DNA of 6,388 nucleotides from an uncultured Clostridia bacterium (GCA_946533615.1 CAMNBY010000124.1:1-6388); one strand, 5' to 3'. Numbered from the stretch's first letter, positions 1 to 5,642 are shown. Notes: a model not told the origin generated them from the letters alone. Program-made: numbers and translations.

Positions 1-804
1 GATCGGGCATGGCTGGGATACGGCGGCCTTTCCTTCCAGCCCTCCGAGATACTGAAGCTCTGCTTCATCATCAGCTTTTCGGCACATCTCTGCCGGGTGA
101 AAAATATGTCCCGCCCCGTCAGCGCTCTGCTCCTGCTGCTTCACGCAGCCGTACCCGCAGCCCTTGTGTGGGCTCAGGGAGATCAGGGAACAGCGCTGGT
201 CTTTGCGGTAATGGCGGCAGTGATGCTGGTCTCGGGAGGACTTCCCTACCCTTACATCGCGGGCGCTCTGATAGCGCTGCCCGCTGCGGCAAGGCTTGCC
301 TCGGGACTCTTGCAGGAGCACCAGCGCAGGCGGATAGCCGTGCTCTTCGACCCGAGCCTCGACCCCCTCGGAACAGGCTTTCAGCAGCTTCAAAGCAGGA
401 GAGCCATCGCAGGCGGAGGACTATTCGGAAGGGGGCTCTTCACCGACGGCAGCCGCTTTGTCTATGTCTCGCAGTCACAGAACGACTTTATACTCGCCTA
501 CGCAGGACAAGCCGCAGGTATGCTTGCCTGTGCGGTCATCACGGCGCTGCTCTTCGGGCTGTGCTTCACCGTGACCGCCCTCTCCGCAAGGGCGCAGACC
601 CCCTTCGGGCAGCATCTCTGTTCGGGAGCCGGCGGGCTGTTCTTCGCCCACACCCTGATAAACACCGCCATGGCTCTGGGCTTCATGCCCGTGATAGGTG
701 TGCCGCTACCGTTCTTTTCCTCGGGCGGCACCGCAATGATCGCCATGCTGGCGGCGCTGGGCTTCGTGAGTGCTGCGCAGCGCCCTGAAAAACAGAAAGG
801 ATAA
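1..804 (+). CDS. SEDS-family cell-wall glycosyltransferase (FtsW/RodA/SpoVE), C-terminal part
   Basis: This is the 3' part of a gene cut by the window edge: frame 1 is open from base 1 and gives 267 residues before TAA. SEDS proteins are multi-pass membrane enzymes that polymerise lipid II into peptidoglycan, working with a class B penicillin-binding protein. Seen here (residues counted from base 1): the family signature SFQPSEILKL at 11-20, GDQGTALVF at 60-68, QLQSRRAIAGGGLFGRGL around 129-146, QNDFI at 160-164 containing the conserved extracellular Asp (D162), IN at 220-221, and GVPLPFFSSGG at 233-243, close to the family GIPLPFISYGG. Several hydrophobic stretches fit the C-terminal transmembrane helices. 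Oddity: after NDFI the family normally has EE-G, but here it reads GQAAG. The GTG at 97 is internal, not a start, because the signature lies upstream of it. The family call is firm; FtsW, RodA and SpoVE cannot be told apart from this part. Confidence 0.93.
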   Translation, partial: DRAWLGYGGLSFQPSEILKLCFIISFSAHLCRVKNMSRPVSALLLLLHAAVPAALVWAQGDQGTALVFAVMAAVMLVSGGLPYPYIAGALIALPAAARLASGLLQEHQRRRIAVLFDPSLDPLGTGFQQLQSRRAIAGGGLFGRGLFTDGSRFVYVSQSQNDFILAYAGQAAGMLACAVITALLFGLCFTVTALSARAQTPFGQHLCSGAGGLFFAHTLINTAMALGFMPVIGVPLPFFSSGGTAMIAMLAALGFVSAAQRPEKQKG

Positions 805-806
805 CA

Positions 807-1313
807 ATGAAGGAGTACTATTTATTGCTCCCTATCCTGTTCATCTTCCATGACATGGAGGAAATAATAGGCTTCGGGCGCTTTTTCAGGAACAACGGGC
901 AGCTCTTCGAGCGCTTCCCGAGGATGACCGCCGCCTACAAGGGCTTCACGACCGAAGGCTTTGCCCTTGCTGTCTACGAGGAGTTCATACCGTTCTTCGG
1001 CATCAGCCTTGCGGCTTTTTTCTTCCCCTGCAAGGTGCTGGACGCCCTGTGGTTCGGGCTGATGCTCTCGCTGACCGCACACTTCCTGATACATATCTGC
1101 CAGAGCATTTATATAAGGAAGTATATCCCCTCGCTGATAACAAGCCTTATCTGCCTGCCGCCGAGCGCAGTGATACTGATAAAGGCCGCAGGCTGCATGA
1201 GCTTTGACCTTGCGACCTTTATCCTGATACCGGCAGCGATCATCGGAATGGCAGCGAACCTGAGATTCGCCCACAGCCTTATGCACAGATACGGCGAAAG
1301 GCTGAGCAAATAG
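807..1313 (+). CDS. HXXEE-motif integral membrane protein
   Basis: A 168-residue hydrophobic protein. It has the sequence HDMEE at residues 15-19 inside the first membrane segment, the hallmark of the HXXEE family, whose function is unknown. Roughly four or five hydrophobic segments are visible (about 5-20, 60-78, 84-102, 108-127 and 135-150). Further polar residues likely to face one another are E58-E59, H92 and H96 (AHFLIHICQS). Clustered His and Glu in membrane helices suggest metal binding, but that is inference. The ATG follows the stop of the SEDS gene by 2 bases, and the ribosome binding site AAAGGA lies within the last codons of that gene. The two are therefore almost certainly co-transcribed and translationally coupled, hinting at a cell-envelope role. 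No signal peptide separate from the first helix is seen. The family assignment rests on the motif and topology. Confidence 0.8.
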   Translation: MKEYYLLLPILFIFHDMEEIIGFGRFFRNNGQLFERFPRMTAAYKGFTTEGFALAVYEEFIPFFGISLAAFFFPCKVLDALWFGLMLSLTAHFLIHICQSIYIRKYIPSLITSLICLPPSAVILIKAAGCMSFDLATFILIPAAIIGMAANLRFAHSLMHRYGERLSK

Positions 1314-1370
1314 CAAATAAAAGAATAAAGTCAAAAAACATAACGTTCCACTCGGAACAAGGTACCCCAA
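1314..1370. other. Short non-coding spacer with a small hairpin
   Basis: This AT-rich stretch runs from the stop of the HXXEE gene to the first 106-bp repeat. It contains a small perfect inverted repeat, GTTCC-ACTC-GGAAC, at 1345-1358. The stem is only 5 bp and no T-run follows on either strand, so it is not a convincing terminator. It may belong to the repeat element that starts just after it. I see no clear promoter for the galactokinase here. Confidence 0.4.
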
Positions 1371-1476
1371 CGGCTGCACCGCAGCCTCATTCACAAGGGC
1401 GCCTGCCTCCCCTCCGGGGAGGCTCGCAAAGCCATGCCAAGCGCTCGATTGAAAGCCGGTGGAGGAATCAAAAAAA
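1371..1476. repeat. 106-bp tandem repeat, copy 1
   Basis: First of two head-to-tail copies with a period of exactly 106 bp. By hand alignment the copies match at 93 of 106 positions with no gaps. The unit opens with CGGCT (1371-1375), complementary to AGCCG at 1454-1458, giving a possible closing stem. Near the middle is a perfect 8-bp GC-rich hairpin (arms 1405-1412 and 1416-1423, loop TCC). The unit ends in an A-run. It does not code: 106 is not a multiple of three, so the two copies fall in different frames on either strand. Layout and structure suggest a dispersed structured intergenic element, but I cannot count other copies from this window. Confidence 0.9.
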
Positions 1477-1582
1477 CGGCTGCACCGCCGCCTCATTCAC
1501 AAAGGCTGCTGCCTCCCTTCCGGGGAGGCTCACTAAACTCTGCCAAGCGCTCGATTGAAAGCCGGTAGGGGAATTAAAAAAA
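1477..1582. repeat. 106-bp tandem repeat, copy 2, abutting the galactokinase ribosome binding site
   Basis: Second copy of the unit. The matching closing arms are CGGCT at 1477-1481 and AGCCG at 1560-1564. The central hairpin has arms 1511-1518 and 1522-1529 with loop TCC; the one difference from copy 1 in the arms (C to T at 1518) keeps a G-U pair in the plus-strand RNA. The 3' third, from TGCCAAGCGCTCGATTG to AGCCGGT, is identical in both copies. The terminal A-run merges into AAAGGAG (1581-1587) of the next gene, so this copy must lie in the galactokinase 5' leader if transcription starts upstream of it. Confidence 0.9.
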
Positions 1583-1595
1583 AGGAGTATATGAT

Positions 1596-2840
1596 ATGAA
1601 CGATCACAAGCTTGAAGAGATCTACACCAAGGACGCACTCGAGATGCAGAAGCAGCGCTATGCAAGAGCGGCTGCGGAGTTCAGGACGCTTTACGGAACA
1701 GACGCCACCGATGTTTTCTCCGCTCCCGGAAGAACGGAGGTCGGCGGCAACCATACCGATCATCAGTACGGACGTGTGCTGGCAGCGGGCGTTTCGCTGG
1801 ACGTCATCGCAATGGTCGTGCCGAGCAGTGACAGCGTGATCGAGGTCAAGAGCGAGGGCTTCCCCCTTGACAGAGTTGACATCTCCGACCTTGAAGTGAA
1901 GGAAGACGAGAAGAACACCTCGGCCTCGCTGATACGCGGAGTATGCGCAGGCTTTGCAAAGAACGGCCACAGGATCGGCGGCTTCCGCGCCTACACGACC
2001 TCGAACGTCCTCAAGGGCTCGGGGCTCTCGTCCTCAGCAGCCTTCGAGGTGCTGATCGGAAATATCCTCAACGGCCTCTACAACGGCGGAGAGGTCTCGG
2101 ACGTCGAGATCGCCAAGCTCTCCCAGTTCGCCGAGAACGTCTACTTCGGCAAGCCCTCGGGACTGATGGATCAGATGGCGTCGTCGGTGGGCGGCTTTAT
2201 CACCATTGACTTCAAGGATCCCGAGGAGCCCGTGATCGAGGCTATCAGCGCCGACTTCTCCGAGAGCGGCCTCAGCCTGTGCATCGTTGACACCAAGGGC
2301 AGCCACGCCGACCTTACCCCCGAATATGCCGCCGTTCCTGCCGAGATGCGCAGCGTTGCGGCATTTTTCGGCAAGAGCGTGCTTCGTGAAGTGCCTAAGG
2401 CCGACATACTCGCGAACCTTGCCGCCCTGCGCGAGAAGGTCGGAGACAGGGCTGTGCTACGCGCCCTGCATTTCGAGGACGACAACGACCGCGTCGTCAG
2501 ACAGGCAGACGCCCTGAGAAAGGGCGATATCGACACCTTCCTCGCCCTTGTCAAGGAGTCAGGCAGGTCGTCGTATATGTACTTACAGAACGTTTTTGCC
2601 TCCTCGGCTCCGAGAGAGCAGGGGCTTTCGACGGCGCTTTATCTGGCAGGCCAGCTGCTGGGTGACGAGGGCGCCTTCCGTGTCCACGGCGGCGGCTTTG
2701 CAGGAACGATACAGGCCTTTGTTCCCGCAAACAAGCTTGAGGGCTTCAAGGCCGACATGGAGGCCGTCTTCGGCGAGGGCAGCTGCTATGTGCTTAGCAT
2801 ACGCCCCTTCGGCGGCACCCGCGTAAGGCTCGGGGACTGA
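1596..2840 (+). CDS. galK: Galactokinase-family GHMP sugar kinase
   Basis: A 414-residue protein of usual galactokinase length. Galactokinase transfers phosphate from ATP to C1 of galactose, the entry step of the cytoplasmic Leloir pathway. Motifs in order: the N-terminal signature GRTEVGGNHTDHQYG at residues 45-59 (family form GRVNLIGEHTDYNGG); the ATP-binding GSGLSSSAA at 141-149; MDQMASSVGG at 191-200 with the expected catalytic base D192; TPEYAAVP at 241-248, where Y244 matches the sugar-contacting Tyr; and the third GHMP motif HGGGFAGTIQAF at 364-375. The Glu that normally contacts the sugar in GEHTD is Asn here (N52) and the Tyr of DYN is His (H56). The protein therefore belongs to a divergent subfamily, and another sugar substrate is possible. 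The ATG at 1596 has AAAGGAG 8 bases upstream; the ATG at 1591 meets a stop after two codons. No galT or galE is adjacent. Confidence 0.87.
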   Translation: MNDHKLEEIYTKDALEMQKQRYARAAAEFRTLYGTDATDVFSAPGRTEVGGNHTDHQYGRVLAAGVSLDVIAMVVPSSDSVIEVKSEGFPLDRVDISDLEVKEDEKNTSASLIRGVCAGFAKNGHRIGGFRAYTTSNVLKGSGLSSSAAFEVLIGNILNGLYNGGEVSDVEIAKLSQFAENVYFGKPSGLMDQMASSVGGFITIDFKDPEEPVIEAISADFSESGLSLCIVDTKGSHADLTPEYAAVPAEMRSVAAFFGKSVLREVPKADILANLAALREKVGDRAVLRALHFEDDNDRVVRQADALRKGDIDTFLALVKESGRSSYMYLQNVFASSAPREQGLSTALYLAGQLLGDEGAFRVHGGGFAGTIQAFVPANKLEGFKADMEAVFGEGSCYVLSIRPFGGTRVRLGD

Positions 2841-2843
2841 GGC

Positions 2844-3422
2844 ATGGGTAATCCGTTCAAGCGCTTTTCCGCGCTGAAGCAGGCTCTCAAGGAGCAGAGG
2901 AGGCGCGGCGCAAAGGTCCGCTTTGCCTCCTGCGGACAGGTGCTCATCGACGGCCTGCCGTTCGCCTTTTCCGTCGCCAGCGACGGCGACGCTTCGGCCA
3001 AGGGCTTCTGCATCTCGTTTTCGGGCGAGCCCGTCGAGAACGGCGAGCTGACCTTTGGACCCCTGGAGCTGCGGCTTTTCAAAAACGGCAGGAGCATCAC
3101 CCAAAAGAAAAAGCTTGCGAAGATCATCAAGAAGGACGGCAAGCCCATCTTTCAGGCGCGTTTTCCCGAGCTCGAGCTCCGCGACAGCCTTGCGGACGCG
3201 AAGGGCAGGAGCCGCGAGGAGCAGCTCCTCAGTGACATCACCTCTGCCTACAGCTTCAGGGTCACGCCGCATTTCACAGGCAGCACAGACGGCGAAGTAA
3301 TGCTTACCTGCTATCCGTTTGAAGAACCCCTGAAAGGGCTTGCGGTGGAATGGAAGACCTGCACCGCCGACAGGGACTGGTTTTCAAACAATCCCGGCAA
3401 GCTGGATCTCAAAAAAAGGTGA
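2844..3422 (+). CDS. Hypothetical 192-residue protein downstream of galactokinase
   Basis: I do not recognise this protein. The first 25 residues are basic and helical-looking (LKQALKEQRRRGAKVR), with no signal peptide or membrane segment, so it is probably cytoplasmic. Residues 28-110 alternate in a beta-rich way (GQVLIDGLPFAFSV, LTFGPLELRLF) and contain a lysine cluster (TQKKKLAKIIKKDGK, 86-100). Residues 111-130 are charged and helical, and the end (136-192) again looks beta-rich with aromatic residues (VEWKTCTADRDWF). The start lies 3 bases after the galactokinase stop with no strong ribosome binding site, which favours translational coupling to galK. It is followed after 37 bases by trmB. 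Length and codon use resemble the neighbours, so the gene looks real. No function is proposed. Confidence 0.75.
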   Translation: MGNPFKRFSALKQALKEQRRRGAKVRFASCGQVLIDGLPFAFSVASDGDASAKGFCISFSGEPVENGELTFGPLELRLFKNGRSITQKKKLAKIIKKDGKPIFQARFPELELRDSLADAKGRSREEQLLSDITSAYSFRVTPHFTGSTDGEVMLTCYPFEEPLKGLAVEWKTCTADRDWFSNNPGKLDLKKR

Positions 3423-3459
3423 GGCGCCGCAAAAGCGCATCGCCAAAGGAGTTATATAT

Positions 3460-4125
3460 ATGAGAATGAGAAGAAAAAAGCACCTCGAGGAGCGCCTCGC
3501 CGAGTGCGGAGATATGATAATCTACATGGACCGCGAGGATCGCAATTATCAGGTGAAGGACACTAAGGATATGCTCGATCCCGCTGCGCTCTTCGGGCGT
3601 GAGGCACCGCTCGAGCTGGAGATCGGCTGCGGCAAGGGGCAGTTCATCTGCGAGCTTGCGGCCAGAGAGCCCGAGAAGAACTTTCTTGCGGTGGAAAAGG
3701 CCAGCAACGTGATCGTTGATGCGGCTGCAAAGGCCATTGCCGCAGGGCTTACGAACGTCCGCTTTATGCGCGGAGGCGCCGAGTATCTGCAAAGCTACAT
3801 ACCCGAGCACTCGGTGAGCAGGATATATCTTAATTTCTCGTGCCCGTTCCCGAAGAAGTCCTATGCCGCACACAGGCTCACACATCACCGCTTCCTCGAG
3901 ATCTACAAAACGCTGATGCTCCCCGGCGCCGAGATACACCAGAAGACCGACAACCGCGGCTTTTTCGAGTTCTCTCTGGAGGAATTCTCGCAGAACGGCT
4001 GGAAGCTGAAAAACATCTCGCTTGATCTTCACGCCTCGGACTTCGAGGGCAACATCGTGACCGAATACGAAAAGCGCTTCTCCGAGCAGGGCTTCCCTAT
4101 CTACAGGTTAGAGGCGTTCGTCTGA
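3460..4125 (+). CDS. trmB: tRNA (guanine-N7-)-methyltransferase TrmB
   Basis: A 221-residue class I SAM methyltransferase that forms m7G46 in the tRNA variable loop in the cytoplasm. It begins MRMRRKK, like the Bacillus enzyme. The SAM-binding motif is LEIGCGKGQF at residues 53-62; the acidic residue for the ribose is E79 in AVEK. The IYLNFS stretch at 122-127 leads into CPFPKKSYAAHR, where the family has DPWPKKRHxKRR. Later come IHQKTDNRGFFEFS (159-172) and VTEYEKRF (200-207), matching IHFKTDN and MTEYE of the family. The ATG at 3460 is chosen because AAAGGAG (3445-3451) lies 8 bases upstream and because the protein then starts as its homologues do; the reading frame stays open further upstream but overlaps the previous gene. 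Oddity: the Asp of DPWP is Cys (C128), Trp is Phe, and the following basic motif is eroded. It is last in the galK run, followed by a terminator. Confidence 0.92.
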   Translation: MRMRRKKHLEERLAECGDMIIYMDREDRNYQVKDTKDMLDPAALFGREAPLELEIGCGKGQFICELAAREPEKNFLAVEKASNVIVDAAAKAIAAGLTNVRFMRGGAEYLQSYIPEHSVSRIYLNFSCPFPKKSYAAHRLTHHRFLEIYKTLMLPGAEIHQKTDNRGFFEFSLEEFSQNGWKLKNISLDLHASDFEGNIVTEYEKRFSEQGFPIYRLEAFV

Positions 4126-4200
4126 CTACTCTCGCGCCGCAGGCTTTGTCCGGCACAGCAAAAGCACGGGCTGCACGAACAGCCTGTGATGCAGAATACA

Positions 4201-4236
4201 AAAAGGGTATTCCCCAAAAACGGGGAATACCCTTTT
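4201..4236. terminator. Bidirectional intrinsic terminator between trmB and ptsH
   Basis: A perfect 15-bp inverted repeat (arms 4201-4215 and 4222-4236, loop AAAAAC). The core stem GGGTATTCCCC is flanked by four A's on the left and four T's on the right, so transcripts from either side end in a U-run; on the minus strand base 4200 extends this to five. It lies 75 bases after the trmB stop and about 98 bases after the ptsH stop, between convergent genes, exactly where a shared terminator is expected. Confidence 0.9.
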
Positions 4237-4242
4237 ATGCAC

Positions 4243-4272
4243 TTTGCGGCTCCGTGAAAACGAAGCCGCAAA
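4243..4272. other. Second hairpin in the trmB-ptsH convergent spacer
   Basis: An inverted repeat with a perfect 9-bp outer stem (4243-4251 TTTGCGGCT with 4264-4272), one C/A mismatch, then a 3-bp inner stem CGT/ACG closing a GAAA tetraloop as read on the plus strand. No T-run follows on either strand, so by itself it is not a standard terminator. It lies 61 bases past the ptsH stop and could shape or protect the 3' end of the ptsH transcript. The flanking stretches 4126-4200 and 4273-4333 show nothing else I can support. Confidence 0.5.
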
Positions 4273-4333
4273 TACACTGCCGGCAAATCAACGCTTTGCA
4301 GCAGTACGATATTCAGTGTTTATTCAGATCACG

Positions 4334-4606
4334 TTATCTTGCATCCTCGGAAAAACCGCTGTCAACCAGCTCAACAAGACCCTCAACAGCTGCCTGCTCG
4401 TCAGAGCCGTCAGCAATGATCCTGATGGTGGTGCCGCCAACGATACCGAGGGAAAGGATACCCAGCAGGCTCTTAGCGTTTACTCTTCTCTCTTCCTTCT
4501 CGATCCAGATAGAGGACTTGAACTCGTTTGCCTTCTGGATGAAGAAAGTTGCGGGACGAGCGTGAAGGCCAACCTGATTCTGAACTACAACGTCTTTTAC
4601 GAACAT
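4334..4606 (-). CDS. ptsH: HPr, phosphocarrier protein of the phosphotransferase system
   Basis: A 90-residue HPr. It takes phosphate from PEP-enzyme I and passes it to sugar-specific EIIA proteins in the cytoplasm. With the start chosen here, the active-site His in VGLHARPAT falls at position 15 and the regulatory Ser in NAKSLLGILSLGI at position 46, exactly the family numbering. Ser46 is the HPr kinase/phosphorylase target in Gram-positive bacteria, so Ser-P HPr probably acts as CcpA corepressor. An ATG five codons upstream (4621) is rejected because its own bases form part of the ribosome binding site for 4606 and because it would shift His15 and Ser46. The gene stands alone: enzyme I (ptsI) is not next to it, unlike many Firmicutes. 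It has its own promoter upstream and a terminator downstream. Confidence 0.96.
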   Translation of the reverse strand: MFVKDVVVQNQVGLHARPATFFIQKANEFKSSIWIEKEERRVNAKSLLGILSLGIVGGTTIRIIADGSDEQAAVEGLVELVDSGFSEDAR

Positions 4607-4613
4607 AATTGAT

Positions 4614-4619
4614 CTCTCC
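4614..4619 (-). promoter_or_regulatory. Ribosome binding site fixing the ptsH start
   Basis: GGAGAG on the minus strand, 7 bases before the ATG at 4606. It overlaps the upstream in-frame ATG at 4621, which therefore is unlikely to be the start. Confidence 0.8.
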
Positions 4620-4689
4620 ATTCATCAAATTTTCCGCTGCTTTTAAGAGCTCGCGGATAATAAGACCTTTCATATCTTCTATACTTTAT

Positions 4690-4718
4690 ATTATACAAGA
4701 AGGGTCTCTAAACGTCAA
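4690..4718 (-). promoter_or_regulatory. Sigma-A promoter of ptsH
   Basis: On the minus strand TTGACG (4718-4713) and a perfect TATAAT (4695-4690) are separated by exactly 17 bases. Transcription would start near 4683, leaving a leader of roughly 75 bases before the ptsH ATG. This near-consensus pair implies strong constitutive expression, as expected for HPr. Confidence 0.88.
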
Positions 4719-4881
4719 CGCAAATTATCACCAAACACACATTTTTCATCAATTTTTTGTTAGATTGACGATTTCACTCGTTTTAATTATGTTGGCTCTT
4801 GTGCAGCTTGCGCAAATGGCGTTGGAGTTTTGTGACAAGTTGTACAAAAACACTTAACATTTCATTGAAAATGAAACAATA
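4719..4881. other. AT-rich intergenic spacer between trmD and the ptsH promoter
   Basis: This non-coding stretch is markedly more AT-rich than the flanking genes. It contains a weak 7-bp hairpin (TTTCATT/AATGAAA, arms 4860-4866 and 4870-4876) just after the trmD stop without an adjacent T-run, so the trmD terminator is uncertain. Three short palindromes of the TTG...CAA type lie close together: TTGCGCAA at 4808-4815, TTGTGACAA at 4830-4838 and TTGTACAA at 4840-4847. I see no gene here. Confidence 0.5.
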
Positions 4882-5631
4882 TCAGCCCTCGGGTTTGTTA
4901 AAATCGTCTGCGGCCTTAGTAATAATAGACAAATCTTCGTCGCTCAGCGGATAGCTCTCAAGCAGGTCGGGACGCTTGCGTGCGGTCTGGATCAAAGCCT
5001 GCTCGCGGCGCCATTTCAGTATGTTTGCACGGTGCCCGGAAAGCAGCACGGGCGGCACCTGTTCGCCCTGCCAGATCTCGGGCCTTGTGTACTGCGGATA
5101 TTCAAGCAGCCCCGAATAATGGCTCTCGTCCTCGTAGCAGTCGGGGTCGGAGAGTACGCCCTCCAGCATTCTTACAACGCTGTCGATGAGCACCAGCGCA
5201 GGCAGCTCGCCGCCTGTCAGCACATAGTCGCCGATAGAGATCTCCTCGTCAACTATCTTGTCCGTTATGCGGGCGTCTATCCCCTCGTAATGGCCGCAGA
5301 GGATAAATATGTGCTCGCGCTTCGAGAGCTCGATGCACTTCTTCTGGGTCAGCGTCTTGCCCTGCGGTGACATATAGATCACATAAGGCTGGCTGCGCGT
5401 CATGTTGCAGACAGCCTGCCAGCAGCGGTAAATGGGCTCGCACTGCATCAGCATACCCTGACGCTCGCTGTAGGGGGTGTCGTCAACACGGCGGTGCTTG
5501 TCAAGAGTGTAGTCGCGGATATTGTGACACTCGCAGGTAAATAGCTCCCTCGCCCTTGCCCGTCCCACAACGCTCTGGGTCAGATAGTTTTCCATCATCT
5601 CGGGAAACAGGGTGGCAATATCAAATCTCAT
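4882..5631 (-). CDS. trmD: tRNA (guanine37-N1)-methyltransferase TrmD
   Basis: A 249-residue SPOUT-class methyltransferase that makes m1G37 next to the anticodon, preventing +1 frameshifting. It starts MRFDIATLFPEMM, typical of TrmD. Trefoil-knot SAM-binding segments are present: YMSPQG at residues 86-91, CGHYEGID at 112-119 and SIGDYVLTGGELP at 132-144; R154 is in its expected place. YPQYTRPEIW (178-187) marks the tRNA-binding loop, and the C-terminal domain follows. Oddities: the family PYGGGxGM motif reads PYSERQGM (53-60), keeping only P53, Y54, G59 and M60, and the position of the catalytic Asp169 of the Haemophilus enzyme is Glu (E169 in DES). Numbering appears to match that enzyme without gaps. 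The ATG at 5631 has GGAGG 5 bases upstream and begins 11 bases after rimM ends, so the two form an operon. Confidence 0.95.
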   Translation of the reverse strand: MRFDIATLFPEMMENYLTQSVVGRARARELFTCECHNIRDYTLDKHRRVDDTPYSERQGMLMQCEPIYRCWQAVCNMTRSQPYVIYMSPQGKTLTQKKCIELSKREHIFILCGHYEGIDARITDKIVDEEISIGDYVLTGGELPALVLIDSVVRMLEGVLSDPDCYEDESHYSGLLEYPQYTRPEIWQGEQVPPVLLSGHRANILKWRREQALIQTARKRPDLLESYPLSDEDLSIITKAADDFNKPEG

Positions 5632-5642
5632 AGCCGCCTCCG

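Noticed and set aside
9..788. Long plus-strand frame 3 ORF over the SEDS gene
   Set aside because: It is an Arg/Ala/Pro-rich shadow of a GC-rich gene; frame 1 carries all SEDS motifs.
1371..1582. CRISPR array or insertion sequence
   Set aside because: There are only two adjacent 106-bp copies without spacers, no cas gene, and no transposase.
822..1665. Two minus-strand open frames (822-1496 and 1468-1665) sharing the peptide TGFQSSAW...SLPG.EA...VNEAAVQP
   Set aside because: They are read-through of the 106-bp DNA repeat. The period is not a multiple of three, so the shared peptide lies in two different frames, many differences change amino acids, and one frame mostly overlies the HXXEE gene in antisense.
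3340..3459. Upstream extension of trmB to 3340
   Set aside because: It overlaps the end of the preceding gene, while the ATG at 3460 has AAAGGAG at ideal spacing and matches TrmB N-termini.
4146..4612. Plus-strand open frames opposite ptsH
   Set aside because: They are antisense to a clear HPr gene, start near or inside the terminator hairpins, and have no ribosome binding site or recognisable protein features.
4473..4673. Possible leader peptide in the ptsH 5' leader starting MKGLIIRELLKAAENL
   Set aside because: It has only a weak ribosome binding site and continues out of frame about 130 bases into ptsH, ending in unlikely sequence. Kept only as a remote possibility.
4765..4793. Plus-strand promoter-like pair TTGACG, 17 bases, TATGTT
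   Set aside because: The -10 matches only 4 of 6, and no plus-strand gene follows for nearly 1.5 kb; an antisense transcript over trmD is possible but unsupported.
4860..4876. trmD terminator
   Set aside because: The TTTCATT/AATGAAA stem is short and all-weak in GC, with no T-run directly after it on the minus strand.
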